A DNA stretch of 64,000 nucleotides from the NCBI GenBank assembly GCA_033439765.1, contig JAULSN010000004.1:568001-632000 (forward strand). The letters run 5' to 3'. Under the pieces are notes generated by a model that made no database searches, was not told the DNA's origin, and was given only the letters and a program-made list of their open reading frames with translations. The stretch comes from Lasiosphaeria ovina (Eukaryota; Ascomycota; Sordariomycetes; Sordariales; Lasiosphaeriaceae). This document shows positions 12,236 to 21,397 of this stretch, in pieces (the stretch's first letter is position 1; every line of letters begins with the position of its first letter). The position numbers and the translations under genes are program-made.

Positions 12236-12653
12236 AGAGAGTATATATAGGATTGTTCCCGTCATAGATTTAGGTTCGAAAATAATTGTTAGAAATAGCT
12301 CATAGAAGTTTCTTGGTTAGCTATTTCACGATAGATAAACATGCACCAGCGATGAGCATGATTCGACAGTATGGTATTTTGATCCTGAAATTTCCGGGTC
12401 TTTGAGACGTTGGACGGCGACCCTCTGCTCTAGGTGAATCCGGTTCTAGAGATTATCTCGCGTCGGCATCATTCGGCTGTGGGCTCTGCGTGGCGGAGCT
12501 GAGACTCTCTGGGGTTTGGGGAAGCTCCCCCTTTTCGTTCCTCCTCGGCAGACCCGGACTCCACTTCCTCATCGGATCGGGGCTCACCATTGACCCTTGA
12601 TTGCCGATCATCATTGATGGGAATCGGAATTCGGCCTGTCCGTTACTCGTCAG
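12236..12653. other. Intergenic between convergent genes
   Basis: Shared 3' region of the NACHT gene (+) and the Zn2Cys6 gene (-). No ORF or repeat of note. Confidence 0.5.
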
Positions 12654-14536
12654 TTACGTACTCATTGTTTCCGAATCTTCAGGCCGGGACTGGCACACCT
12701 TTCTGACCACGCCGACGCACTTTAACCCAACCTGCGTTTCGATAAACTTGAGTCTGGCCGTCGCCCACATGCGCTGGTCCTCCGAAGTTAAGTCGAAGTT
12801 CTTCACGCACGTGAGCGGCCAGTAGAGAAACAGCCCGGCGAGGGCCCGGGCGGGCTCGGGTACACCACAGGCAAAACCCGACCGCTCGGGGGAGTTGTCG
12901 AACAACTCGCCCTGGCGTGTACGCCAGCCTAGGTGGTACGGGACGGAGGCGAGTATACCGGCAATGACGGGCCCGCACACGCGATGCGATGCCACGTACT
13001 CGGCAGTGGCACGATAGTCGGCCGGCGCGCACATGAACGCAGCAAATCGGATGCGGAGCGACGCGAGCACCAGCCGCGACACCCGCGCGATATTGTACGC
13101 GCTGGCGGTTACAAAGTCTGTGTACACGTCGACGCGGCCTGGGAAGACCTCGGCCTCATCGTAGCGACCGCCACCGCCGCTGCTGGTCAGCTCGACATCG
13201 TCTTCGGTCGCCCAGCACATCGTCTTAAAGCGGTATTGGCTGGGGATTGCTGCCAGCCAGCCGGCAATCTGGTGGTCTAGATCTTGCACTACTGTCGCCA
13301 TCTCGAGGACCAGCTCGACGCCCTCGGTGGTATGCGGAGTGCTTGCGAGAAGGCGTGAGGCCTGGGCGGATAGCTCGCCAGTTTCGAGGGCGAAGCGCTG
13401 GGAGAAGGCGAGTAACGACTCTGGCTCGGTACCGTCTCTACTCAGCCACCAGTCTGGGCCGTAGGGAATTGGCAGGCCGGAGGAGAGGGTACGGGATATC
13501 TGCATAGCGTCAGGAAAAGTAGGCAATGTGGTGACGGACTCTATATTACCAGATAATGCCGCACAGCTTTGAACAGGTGGGCGCCCGTCTTGGAGTTGCA
13601 CATCTGGGCGCGACCGCGCGTCTTGACAATGACCACAGCCCCGTCAATGTGGGAGCGCCAGACCAACATCTGTGGTGATTTGATTGCTGTGATGTTCTAA
13701 TTACAGTCCCATTGGTTAGTACATGGAACGGAGAACGGTGTCCAAGAAGACAAGAGACATACCTCGTAAAGAGATAGAAGCAGCACTGAAGCAAGTGTAG
13801 CATCTGCAGTCGCGGTGGCTGGGGCTTTGAGGGCCAGGTGCGTCTTGGCAAGTGCGAGAGTGTGCTCTTTTAGGGACATGTTGGCGAGGTTGGCCGTGCT
13901 GGCCACCATTCGATTTCCTAGCAAGGCGTAGGCACAGGCATGAAAAGCGCACGATAGGGCGCTGTCAGGCGGCTCAGACTCGACGAGGGGAACCAGGAAC
14001 TCCCAGACTCCCTCGGCGGTGTCAACCTGGGGCAGAAGGATCAAGTTGGAAGCAAAGTAGCATGTAGCGCGCTGGTCCACGGGCACGCTCAGAACAGATG
14101 CCGGGTTGCCACATGATGATGACGACGATGGTGATGATGATAATGATGATGGATTCTGCGGGTATTGGGCTGGGAATTTGAACTGAAGCAGATCGGCGGC
14201 GCGGTGTTGGACTCGCCGGACTGTCGACCTTGTCTGGTCGCGATGGACAATTTCGAACTCGGGACGGTAGCCGCCACATTCCCGTTTTGACTTTGCACAG
14301 CGTTGGCAGGTAGGTTTGCCTTCGTCGCACTATTTCGGAGCGAGGTTAATTACGGATCCGGTGCTATTAGCAACGTGCGAGACGCGCTCGCGGTTCACCT
14401 CACCGCGTCGACGACTCCACTCGTCTTGAAACATGCATGATTGGATGTGCGGTCTGCAGAGTGAGGACGAACGCACCTTGATCCGACGTGTCCGGCACGT
14501 GCGGCAGCCCCGAGACGGTTTCCCGTTGTAGACCAT
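12654..14536 (-). pseudogene. Zn2Cys6 transcription factor with an apparent frameshift
   Basis: Exon 1 (14536-14477) and exon 2 (14329-13763) together encode a complete binuclear zinc cluster: GCRTCRTRRIKC joined across the intron to DEGKPTCQRCAKSKREC, i.e. Cx2Cx6C...Cx2Cx6C. Exon 3 starts at 13696 after an AATTAG acceptor and reads through an HIDGA...KTRG segment typical of the family's middle region, then hits TAG at 13543-13541. The rest of the regulatory domain continues one frame over to TAA at 12654 (~295 codons, YNIARVSRLVLASLRIRF region). No intron fits the switch. Undisturbed, the protein would be ~555 aa, a normal length; as read it is ~260 aa. Either a real null allele or a sequencing indel. 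Target genes unknown. Confidence 0.75.
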
Positions 14537-15741
14537 TTAGGCGCTGGCATCCACGTTCAACGTCACAACAAGTCGCTCCGTCGGTGAAGAGGGTGAGGTA
14601 GGTCGCTCGTCCCGTCTGCGCTCGACGCCGCTAATGTGGGATTAAGGTTGGCGTTTAGAGAGTGGGACCGCTTTCCATAGGGCTATCGGGGTTCTCCGTT
14701 CAACTCTTGGCAGTTCGAGGACTTGAGGAGCCGAAACGGCGACGACAGGGGTGCCGGGAACGCTTGGGCCGTCTTACATCTCACTGCGGAATTCTCAGGC
14801 ACGATGGACACAAATACTTGAACTGCGTGATTAAATCCCCTTCTGGGCGAAATATGTCTTCATAGTGGACTTCAGAGCCATCTTCGTTTGCGGAATAGGC
14901 GTCGAGGTTAAAAGACAGCAAGGTGTTCTTGCCGGGCTTTGCACGCAGGAATTTTGGACTGGATGGCGGTTGTGGTGAGCAGCAGCATCGTGAATGAGAC
15001 GGACCCGTTGGGGAGTGAATTTGTGACAAAGATGAACTGATGATAAATTGACGGGTTTCAATGCTCTTTAATATTGGGTAACTTATAAGTCGGGTGATGG
15101 GAACCTTGGTATACCGGGCCCTCAAGTTCTTCTCAGAGAGTCGGGCTTCACTGATGAGCATATAGGTCGTGTTGATGCCCTCTCCAAACCTCGTAAACAT
15201 GAAGTGCGATCATCCATGCCTCCCTTCGCAAGAAAACGGAGAAGAATTCCAATACAGTAGCAGTGAAGCAATAACAGGGTGAGATCACAAGCAGTGAGAG
15301 CCAACCATCCGGATATCAGGCGGCTTCTACGGTTTCCGAGTGGAGCCTCAATAGGTCTAGCGTCCTTGGCTAGGGCTGTCTCCACCGGGGTTTTGCCACA
15401 CCGGCACTTGTCACAGTATCATGTGCTGTTCTCTTTAAGAACGGTTACAATGTTTTCGATTTTACGCTTTCTCAGATGGCTGCCATTTACCATCAACCTG
15501 TGTTCTTGGGTAAAGGTTGGCGATTCAGTCCTGGCAGATCAAAACTATTCGCCAGAGGCTCTCCAGTCAGCGACCGCTGCTGAGGCGGCACAGTATGATC
15601 ATTTGGCTACAGGGATCACCCCGCACCAGCCAGCTTTACATTTGTTGCCCGTCTTTCCCCACTGCTCCCCATTCGCCATTCGACAACCTTTCATCATCCC
15701 GCGCCTCACATCACTCTTCACTTCAAGTTTGTCAAGACACG
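14537..15741. other. Intergenic with possible decayed small gene
   Basis: Contains the divergent upstream regions of the Zn2Cys6 gene (-) and the F-box-like gene (+). Apart from the weak minus-strand frame at 14781-15200, listed separately, nothing is recognisable. Confidence 0.4.
14781..15200 (-). CDS. Hypothetical small ORF, doubtful
   Basis: ATG at 15200 begins MFTRFGEGINTTYMLISEAR; the end (KNTLLSFNLDAYSANEDG region, ~14930-14850) reads like normal protein. The middle is Ser/Pro/Cys-rich and resembles translated non-coding DNA, so one or two introns or decay are likely. No domain recognised. Confidence 0.2.
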   Translation of the reverse strand: MFTRFGEGINTTYMLISEARLSEKNLRARYTKVPITRLISYPILKSIETRQFIISSSLSQIHSPTGPSHSRCCCSPQPPSSPKFLRAKPGKNTLLSFNLDAYSANEDGSEVHYEDIFRPEGDLITQFKYLCPSCLRIPQ

Positions 15742-17031
15742 ATGTGGCGAACCAAGCCAAAGCCAGACGAAGACTACCCAACCCTTTCACACATATACCG
15801 GAGCGCCATTCGATCCTGCCAATGGCAGCCTTCGCTTCCTCGGTTCGACCGTCGATGTGTCACTTCGGCAGGAGAGGTTCCAAAGGTCCGCATCCCCGCC
15901 TATTATAGGTGCGATAATTATTTTATCTGGCCCGACGACAGAGACGGTGATGGCGACAAAGAAGAACACAGTCACGACGGCGGTGAGGCCATCACGCCCT
16001 TGGGTTGTTCTACCGGCGAGGCCAGCTCTGGAAATACCAGTTCCACCGCTGGAGCTGGCGCCTCTTGTTTCCTTGGAGCCCTTCCCCTCGAGATCGTGAG
16101 GCTGATCGTCGGCTTCCTCATCCCTACCGGGTGTATTTTTGAGTTTCTCAGGTGCCGCCAATGGGACCGCCCGTGGGACCACGGTATATATCCTCGGTCA
16201 AAACTCGACTGGGCTTTTGTGCCGATCGGAAATCTTCATGCTGTTGTGCATCAGATGGCGCCGTCGATGCTGGCCCCGTCAATAGATCTTGGCCTCGCTT
16301 ACACCAACCGCGCCTTCAACTCCATCGTCTTCGAGCAGTTCTACGGCAACAATTACTTCATATTCCACCTCTCCACCGCCGAGGTCGGAGTCGAAATCAA
16401 GTCGGATACCTTCAACGCATGGCAGTCCTGCTCACGCAAGTTTGGACGCCATCCCACCTCTGACCCCCAGTCCTTCGTGAAGGATCCCGCCTTTGGCCCG
16501 CTGGGCCCATTTACCAGCCGGACCGCAAAATATCTTCGGTCAGTCATGCTGGTGGTGTCATCGCCGTGGCGGCCGGTAAAGAACCAGGGCGTGCATCATC
16601 TTACGCCAATCGTCTCTGGCGCTGTTGACATTCTCCTCGGCTCTGGTAACATTAGCGAAGCAGCTCAACTCGAGCAGCTGGACCTGCATTTTGCTGCCGA
16701 GCCAGAGTTCTATTACCAGCGCTTCTACCACATCATCGAAGGTTTGCATGCGAATTTCGACCAGGAAAAGGGTAAGATGGTTGTCGAGTTCAAGCCCGAG
16801 CCAATGCATCGCTCGCAGCTCGACGATCGAGTCCCACCCTCGCACACCAAGCTGCTGGCTCCGGCCGAACAGCTCCTCAGACTGCGCCGGGTCGGCCAGG
16901 TGTCGGTTTCCGGGGATATAAAGGAAAGCTTCGCGAGAAGGCTCCAGGAAACTGCTACTCGCAATGAAGACGGCGAGGGGATAGAGACCAAGCGATCGCT
17001 AAGAACGAAGCGCCGCAAATTAGACCACTAG
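15742..17031 (+). CDS. F-box-like domain protein
   Basis: The open frame extends upstream to 15517, but the ATG at 15742 (MWRTKPKPDEDYPTLSHIYR) is preferred because the upstream part looks like translated leader. The product is about 429 aa. An F-box-like helix (GALPLEIVRLIVGFLI) lies at residues ~110-127, after an acidic/Gly/Ser-rich linker. The remaining ~300 residues resemble fungal F-box companions of unknown function. The C-terminus is basic (KRSLRTKRRKLDH) and may act as a nuclear signal. F-box proteins recruit substrates to SCF ubiquitin ligases via Skp1; that role is inferred only from the short motif. Confidence 0.6.
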   Translation: MWRTKPKPDEDYPTLSHIYRSAIRSCQWQPSLPRFDRRCVTSAGEVPKVRIPAYYRCDNYFIWPDDRDGDGDKEEHSHDGGEAITPLGCSTGEASSGNTSSTAGAGASCFLGALPLEIVRLIVGFLIPTGCIFEFLRCRQWDRPWDHGIYPRSKLDWAFVPIGNLHAVVHQMAPSMLAPSIDLGLAYTNRAFNSIVFEQFYGNNYFIFHLSTAEVGVEIKSDTFNAWQSCSRKFGRHPTSDPQSFVKDPAFGPLGPFTSRTAKYLRSVMLVVSSPWRPVKNQGVHHLTPIVSGAVDILLGSGNISEAAQLEQLDLHFAAEPEFYYQRFYHIIEGLHANFDQEKGKMVVEFKPEPMHRSQLDDRVPPSHTKLLAPAEQLLRLRRVGQVSVSGDIKESFARRLQETATRNEDGEGIETKRSLRTKRRKLDH

Positions 17032-18277
17032 GCAAGGTAGACAGGCGCACAGCCCTGGTCTTGGAAATTTTGGTCGTTATGGAGGGGAGATTTCTCATTA
17101 CTTCTCGGGTCGTGAGAACAGTCACACGATCGAGCAGTTAGATGAGGTCTTGTATTTAGACTCGCCGAACCATATTCGAGACAAACACAGCCCCATAACG
17201 AACAACTACAGAAAACGTGGCATCCACGTAACATGATTTCGCGGATGTAGCCGTTGGCTTTAGGAGGTGGACTAAAATGGACAGATGAGATAGATAGACT
17301 CGGAACGAATCTAATTTTCCTTACCCGTGTAGAGTCATGATATTGGAGTGAGAGCTATGGTGACGGATACCGGGGTTGCAATTTTGGACATAGCCATGTA
17401 GCTGACTGGGAAGGCTTACCTGGCACCTGGTCAGTTTACAGTTCCATGATACCTGTCACCAACCCAACCTCTCTTACTCTAAGGTTTGCATCCTGGCCCG
17501 CGAGAGACTGTCCATTAAGATTAGAAATGCAGGAGCGACTTCGCGACTTTGGCTAGCCGCTAGCGGTCACAACAAGAATTCGCACATATCGACCAAGCAG
17601 ATGCAATACCGTGACGGTGCAAAGTACTTGATGATGAGCTGTTGATTGTTCTAAAAGCAGTTGTCAATGCCACCAACCAGTGATGATTTGGTAAATGGTG
17701 GCATATGTAAACCGCCGTCAGCAAACAGCCAAACCAGGCTCGCATGATTTTCCCATCCTCCCATCCTCATAATGTACAGTACAATGTAATAAACACCAGC
17801 TCCCTCCCACTTTGTCAAATAGTACACATAGTTTTACAATCAGGATCCCACTTGCCAATGCCATGCAAAATCCAGCGTGTGCTAGCCTACCCAAGGCCGT
17901 AACTCCAACACACAAACTCCAAAAATACAACCGTGCCATCCAAGCCAAACGAGCTCATGAAATAGGCCAAACATCCATTAGATTGGCCCAAACGGTATAG
18001 AAAGAAGTGAATTTGTCGGAAAGATGAAAGGAAAGAACGGAAAGCAACATCAAAACCTGCTCGGCAGCCAACGCGGCTATTTCTCCTCCAGGACTAGATT
18101 AGCCAAAGTAGTGCCGAATTCGGCTACGGCAGCACCCGGATTTAAGCCGTCGTCGAAATGCAAATTTTTGATGTCCGAAATGAGACCAATGGTCGATGAT
18201 GACATCGGTGAAGGGGTCGTCGGCTCAAATGCCGGTGGGGCCGACAAGCTCCTCTGTCGCGTCTTGAGGGTCCGAGG
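17032..18277. other. Intergenic, no gene supported
   Basis: No coding frame above 85 codons with any motif, and no dispersed repeat recognised. The right end borders the 3' side of the acidic ORF downstream of Med18. Confidence 0.5.
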
Positions 18278-18883
18278 CTAGCGTTTCTTCCTATCATCAC
18301 AATGCCAGTCGTACCAATTATCCGCGGCCGCTTCGTTGTGAAAACTGCCATCGCAGCGATCGGGATCGACGAAAATACTCACATCGTGCACTGAATGGCG
18401 ACGGTTCAACGCCCCCATATATCCGCTGTAAGGGACAGCGTAAATGATAGATGTAGTCATATAGATATCGTCGTCGTTATCGGGGCCGCAATTGATGTTG
18501 TTCTCCGAGTCGCTCTTGATGTTGTCATCCGAGTCGCTCTTGATGTCGTCATCCGGGTCACTCTTGATGTCGTCATCCGGGTCACTCTTGATGTCGTCAT
18601 CCGGGTCACTCTTGATGTCGTCATCCGGGTCACTCTTGATGTCGTCATCTGGGTCACTCTTGATGTTGTCATCAGAGTCACTCTTGATGTTATCATCGCC
18701 TCCGCAATGGCTAACGTCATGCGAGTCGTCCTCGTCCTCGTCCTTGATATCTGCAATCTCACCATTCTCACCATTCTCTTCATCTTCGTCATCATCATCA
18801 TCATCATCATCATCCTCATCCTCGAACTCGCTGTCGTTCGCAGGATCGGCACTGGAAGAGACAGGTACAGGGTCTTCGGGCAC
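18278..18883 (-). other. Acidic octapeptide-repeat ORF in frame behind the Med18 stop codon
   Basis: Directly after the TAG of the Med18 gene (18886-18884) the same frame stays open for another ~200 codons to 18278. It begins with GTG, not ATG, so it is not an independent ORF by normal rules. The translation is extremely acidic (runs of 7-9 Asp/Glu), carries eight copies of an octapeptide of the type DDDIKSDP, and ends in a non-repetitive segment (VHDVSIFVDPDRCDGSF). It may be a former C-terminal extension cut off by a nonsense mutation, a spliced or readthrough isoform, or chance openness helped by the 24-bp repeat, which is stop-free in several frames. Confidence 0.4.
18505..18696. repeat. 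24-bp tandem repeat, 8 units
   Basis: Eight consecutive 24-nt units of the type CCGGGTCACTCTTGATGTCG+TCAT. The central four are identical and the outer ones differ by a few transitions. The period is a multiple of three, so copy-number change would keep the frame. Confidence 0.9.
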
Positions 18884-19668
18884 CTAGGCCGATCCCCGGG
18901 GTTCCATGTTTCTCGTGTCGTGGGCGCGGCGGTCCATGGTCTTGAACTCAAAGAGGCCGGTGAAGTCGTTCTTAACTTGATTCAGTCGGACGTAGGCCTG
19001 CTGCATGCGCTCGGGGTTGGACTCGACCCAAGTGCGGACATAGAGCATCCAGAACGAGCTCAGAGGCTGCAGGTCGTTGAGGTCCGACACTTGCTGCGGC
19101 AGCGGGGAGCCAGGAGGCACAGGCAAGATCCGGGTGAGTGCATATTCGAGGTCATTCAGCCACCAGTGGTACGACTCCTCGACCATCTCTGATTTCAACC
19201 TATATGCAAATGTTAGCTTAATTGCCAAATGGCATGCACGACGAGCGGAGCCTACGTGAATTTGCTGTCGGCCAGAATCTTTCCGGTTCTGGGATCATTG
19301 ATCTCGAGAATTTTGCGCTGCGTGATGAAGCGCGGGTAGCGGTTGCTCTCGGGGTCGGGCTGGTCGCAGAACCTCAAAACGGGGCCGGGGGAGGTGGGAT
19401 CGAGGAAGTCACGGTGGCGGGTGTGCAGGATGTAGGATTGCTTGAGAAGAATCTGGTGCAGTTCCTGCCACGATGCAGAAGTTGGGCCCTTCTCCTTCTG
19501 GATCTCCTTGATCGAGGGCAGGCCCCGGACGCCGACGTCGTGTATGTAATAGCAGACGCGGGAGATGTGCTGCTGCTCGCGCATTGCCGTGATACCCCCG
19601 AGGACCTTTACGGCCGCATCAAAATCGTTCTCGTTCACGACAGCCGTCAGAAAGATTTCGTGAGGCAT
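18884..19668 (-). CDS. MED18: Mediator of RNA polymerase II transcription subunit 18
   Basis: Two exons, 19668-19256 and 19199-18884, phase-2 intron of 56 nt (GTAGGC donor, ATATAG acceptor), giving 242 aa. The start MPHEIFLTAVVNENDFDAAV and the following GGITAMREQQHISRV match the conserved N-terminus of Med18/Srb5. A C-terminal LNDLQPLSSFWMLYVRTWV segment and the stretch RLNQVKNDFTGLFEFKTMDR complete the family pattern. Med18 sits in the Mediator head with Med20 and links activators to RNA polymerase II in the nucleus. The stop codon is followed in frame by a long acidic ORF (see 18278-18883). This is the most clearly housekeeping gene of the window. Confidence 0.85.
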
Positions 19669-20534
19669 TTTGAGTTGCGGAATGCTTTGCTGCAGAGGGA
19701 GTGACTAAAGCTGCAAGAGTAGGCAAGGTGCAAGAAGAGGAAGGTGCGGTGTTTTGATGACGGGACTTCTTTTCGATGGTGAGGTCAAGGTCACGGTTGT
19801 TGTTTTTGGAGCTCGGAACTGGAGGCAGGTGCGTGGACGTTGAAGAGAGAAATGGTGGGGCATCAGGTCACGTGCCCCACAGAAATCGCTCTCAGGCCAA
19901 TAACCTTCTGTGGTTCAGTGGGGAACGCTAATCTACCTGGCCCGCTAGAACTCAAATCTCAACTCACTCAAAACGTGTCTGCTGCCTTCGCAAAAACGGA
20001 TGGTAGACCACGAATACGTCAAATTACTTGGAATTTGAATGCTACTACGGATTGCAGTGGAGTGAAACCAGGTTAAGCACGCCTCGGTCAAGTGTGTGTT
20101 ATGAGGTAAGCAGCATAGGAGATGTTTTTGTTCAAATTTTTATCTCCCAGGAAATTACCTTTTATCCTCGGTGCAAAAGGGTCTTTGTGGGTTTTGTATT
20201 TGAGTTTCGGACCTCGAGCCAAAGTCTTGTTTCACCTATACCACGCACCACGTGTGGATCTACGGGGCCAAGAGAGACACTCAAATGCCATACGAAACGG
20301 GGATTTTCCCGGTTGCAAAGGGCAGTGGATCTGTGAGTTAACTTTCCCAAGCCGCCATTGCACTTATATCTAGGTTAAGCTTGCCGCTGGCTACTACTTG
20401 GAACCTGTTTTTGGTTGCTTGGGTGAAATATAAGAACACAACAAACAATGATGGTTGGTACTCGATGACTGGGAGAGTCAAGTTTCAAACTCAAATTGAC
20501 GTACACCAGACTACGTACTTTGACAAGGGTATCC
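19669..20534. other. Intergenic upstream of MED18
   Basis: Presumed MED18 promoter, then unassigned DNA. No coding frame supported. Confidence 0.4.
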
Positions 20535-20879
20535 GTGTTCAAGCCGTTGTGAGTATTGCCAGCCGAGCTCGGTCTCAATGCTTAAACCAGTGCGATCAAT
20601 GTTACGAACAACGGCACGAATAAAGTGGTAACAAGAGTGCTTGTATTAATTACTAACTAGGAAGAAGAAAGAAAGGTGGGCAAAGCCTAGATATTCTACT
20701 TTGTATCCGTATGATGAATTCGACCCTTCATGAACTAGGTAGGCTGTAAGGGCTAGCACGGATATGTGCGCCACCATATGCAAGCCGGCGGCTTCTTCCG
20801 ACAATCAACGGCTCTGGTGGGGCCTGTCTCGCCGAAAGGCTCGCCCAACAATTCGGCAAAATCTTGTCTCGCCCTCACC
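20535..20879 (+). repeat. Dispersed repeat, copy 1, split (partner at 28945)
   Basis: Two blocks, 20535-20591 (contains GGTCTCAATGCTTAAACCAG) and ~20804-20879 (contains GGTGGGGCCTGTCTC and CGCCCAACAATT), match in order and orientation two adjacent blocks at 28945-29006 and 29011-29108. Here they are separated by ~212 nt of unrelated DNA starting TGCGATCAATGTTACG, probably an insertion. Differences are mainly transitions. Confidence 0.7.
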
Positions 20880-21397
20880 ATATTTTTATGACTAATTAAG
20901 CTAAAAAATCTTATGAACGTGCCAGGTTGCTTGGGGCCACAAGCACTTAAAATTCAGCAAAACTGTAAAGATACCGACAGACGCCTTACCAGCTGGCATA
21001 GCAGGATGACGATAAGAGTCTTCTTGGAATTCGGCGCCGCCGAAGTGGAGTCTTCCGTCTTGGGCGTGACAGAGGTGGGTCCGTTCGCTGGGTGTCCGGA
21101 TCGGGGCAAAGGGCCACGAAGGATTCCGTCTCCTGCATGAACCGCGCCCTGGCACGGTGTAACATGCATTGTGCGTGTTTTACCCCTTGGTCATGGTGTT
21201 TTTGTAATCATGACGGGTAATTACCTAGTCACCCTCCCAACAATCACTGTGGGAACGACTCGGACTCCATGGCAGCCACATGCGACAGCCGTCCACATCG
21301 AATTTGGCACATGGACTCGGGCAGAGCTGTTGACAACATCGAATGGAACTCGTTCACAGGAATTGACACTTCACAGCCTGATTACCTAAACAACAAA
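20880..21397. other. Upstream region of the heparinase II/III-like gene
   Basis: No independent gene seen. The frame of the downstream gene is open back to an alternative ATG at 21269. Confidence 0.4.

Noticed and set aside
18395..19192. Plus-strand frame of 265 codons across the MED18 region
   Set aside because: It is the antisense shadow of MED18 and of the 24-bp repeat, which is stop-free in several frames; no start context or family.
19222..19704. Plus-strand frame of 160 codons
   Set aside because: Antisense of MED18 exon 1, whose splice structure and family match are convincing.
21269..21397. Upstream ATG of the heparinase-like gene
   Set aside because: In frame, but it would put 43 unremarkable residues before the basic-plus-membrane-anchor start; the ATG at 21398 is the simpler choice, though not proven.
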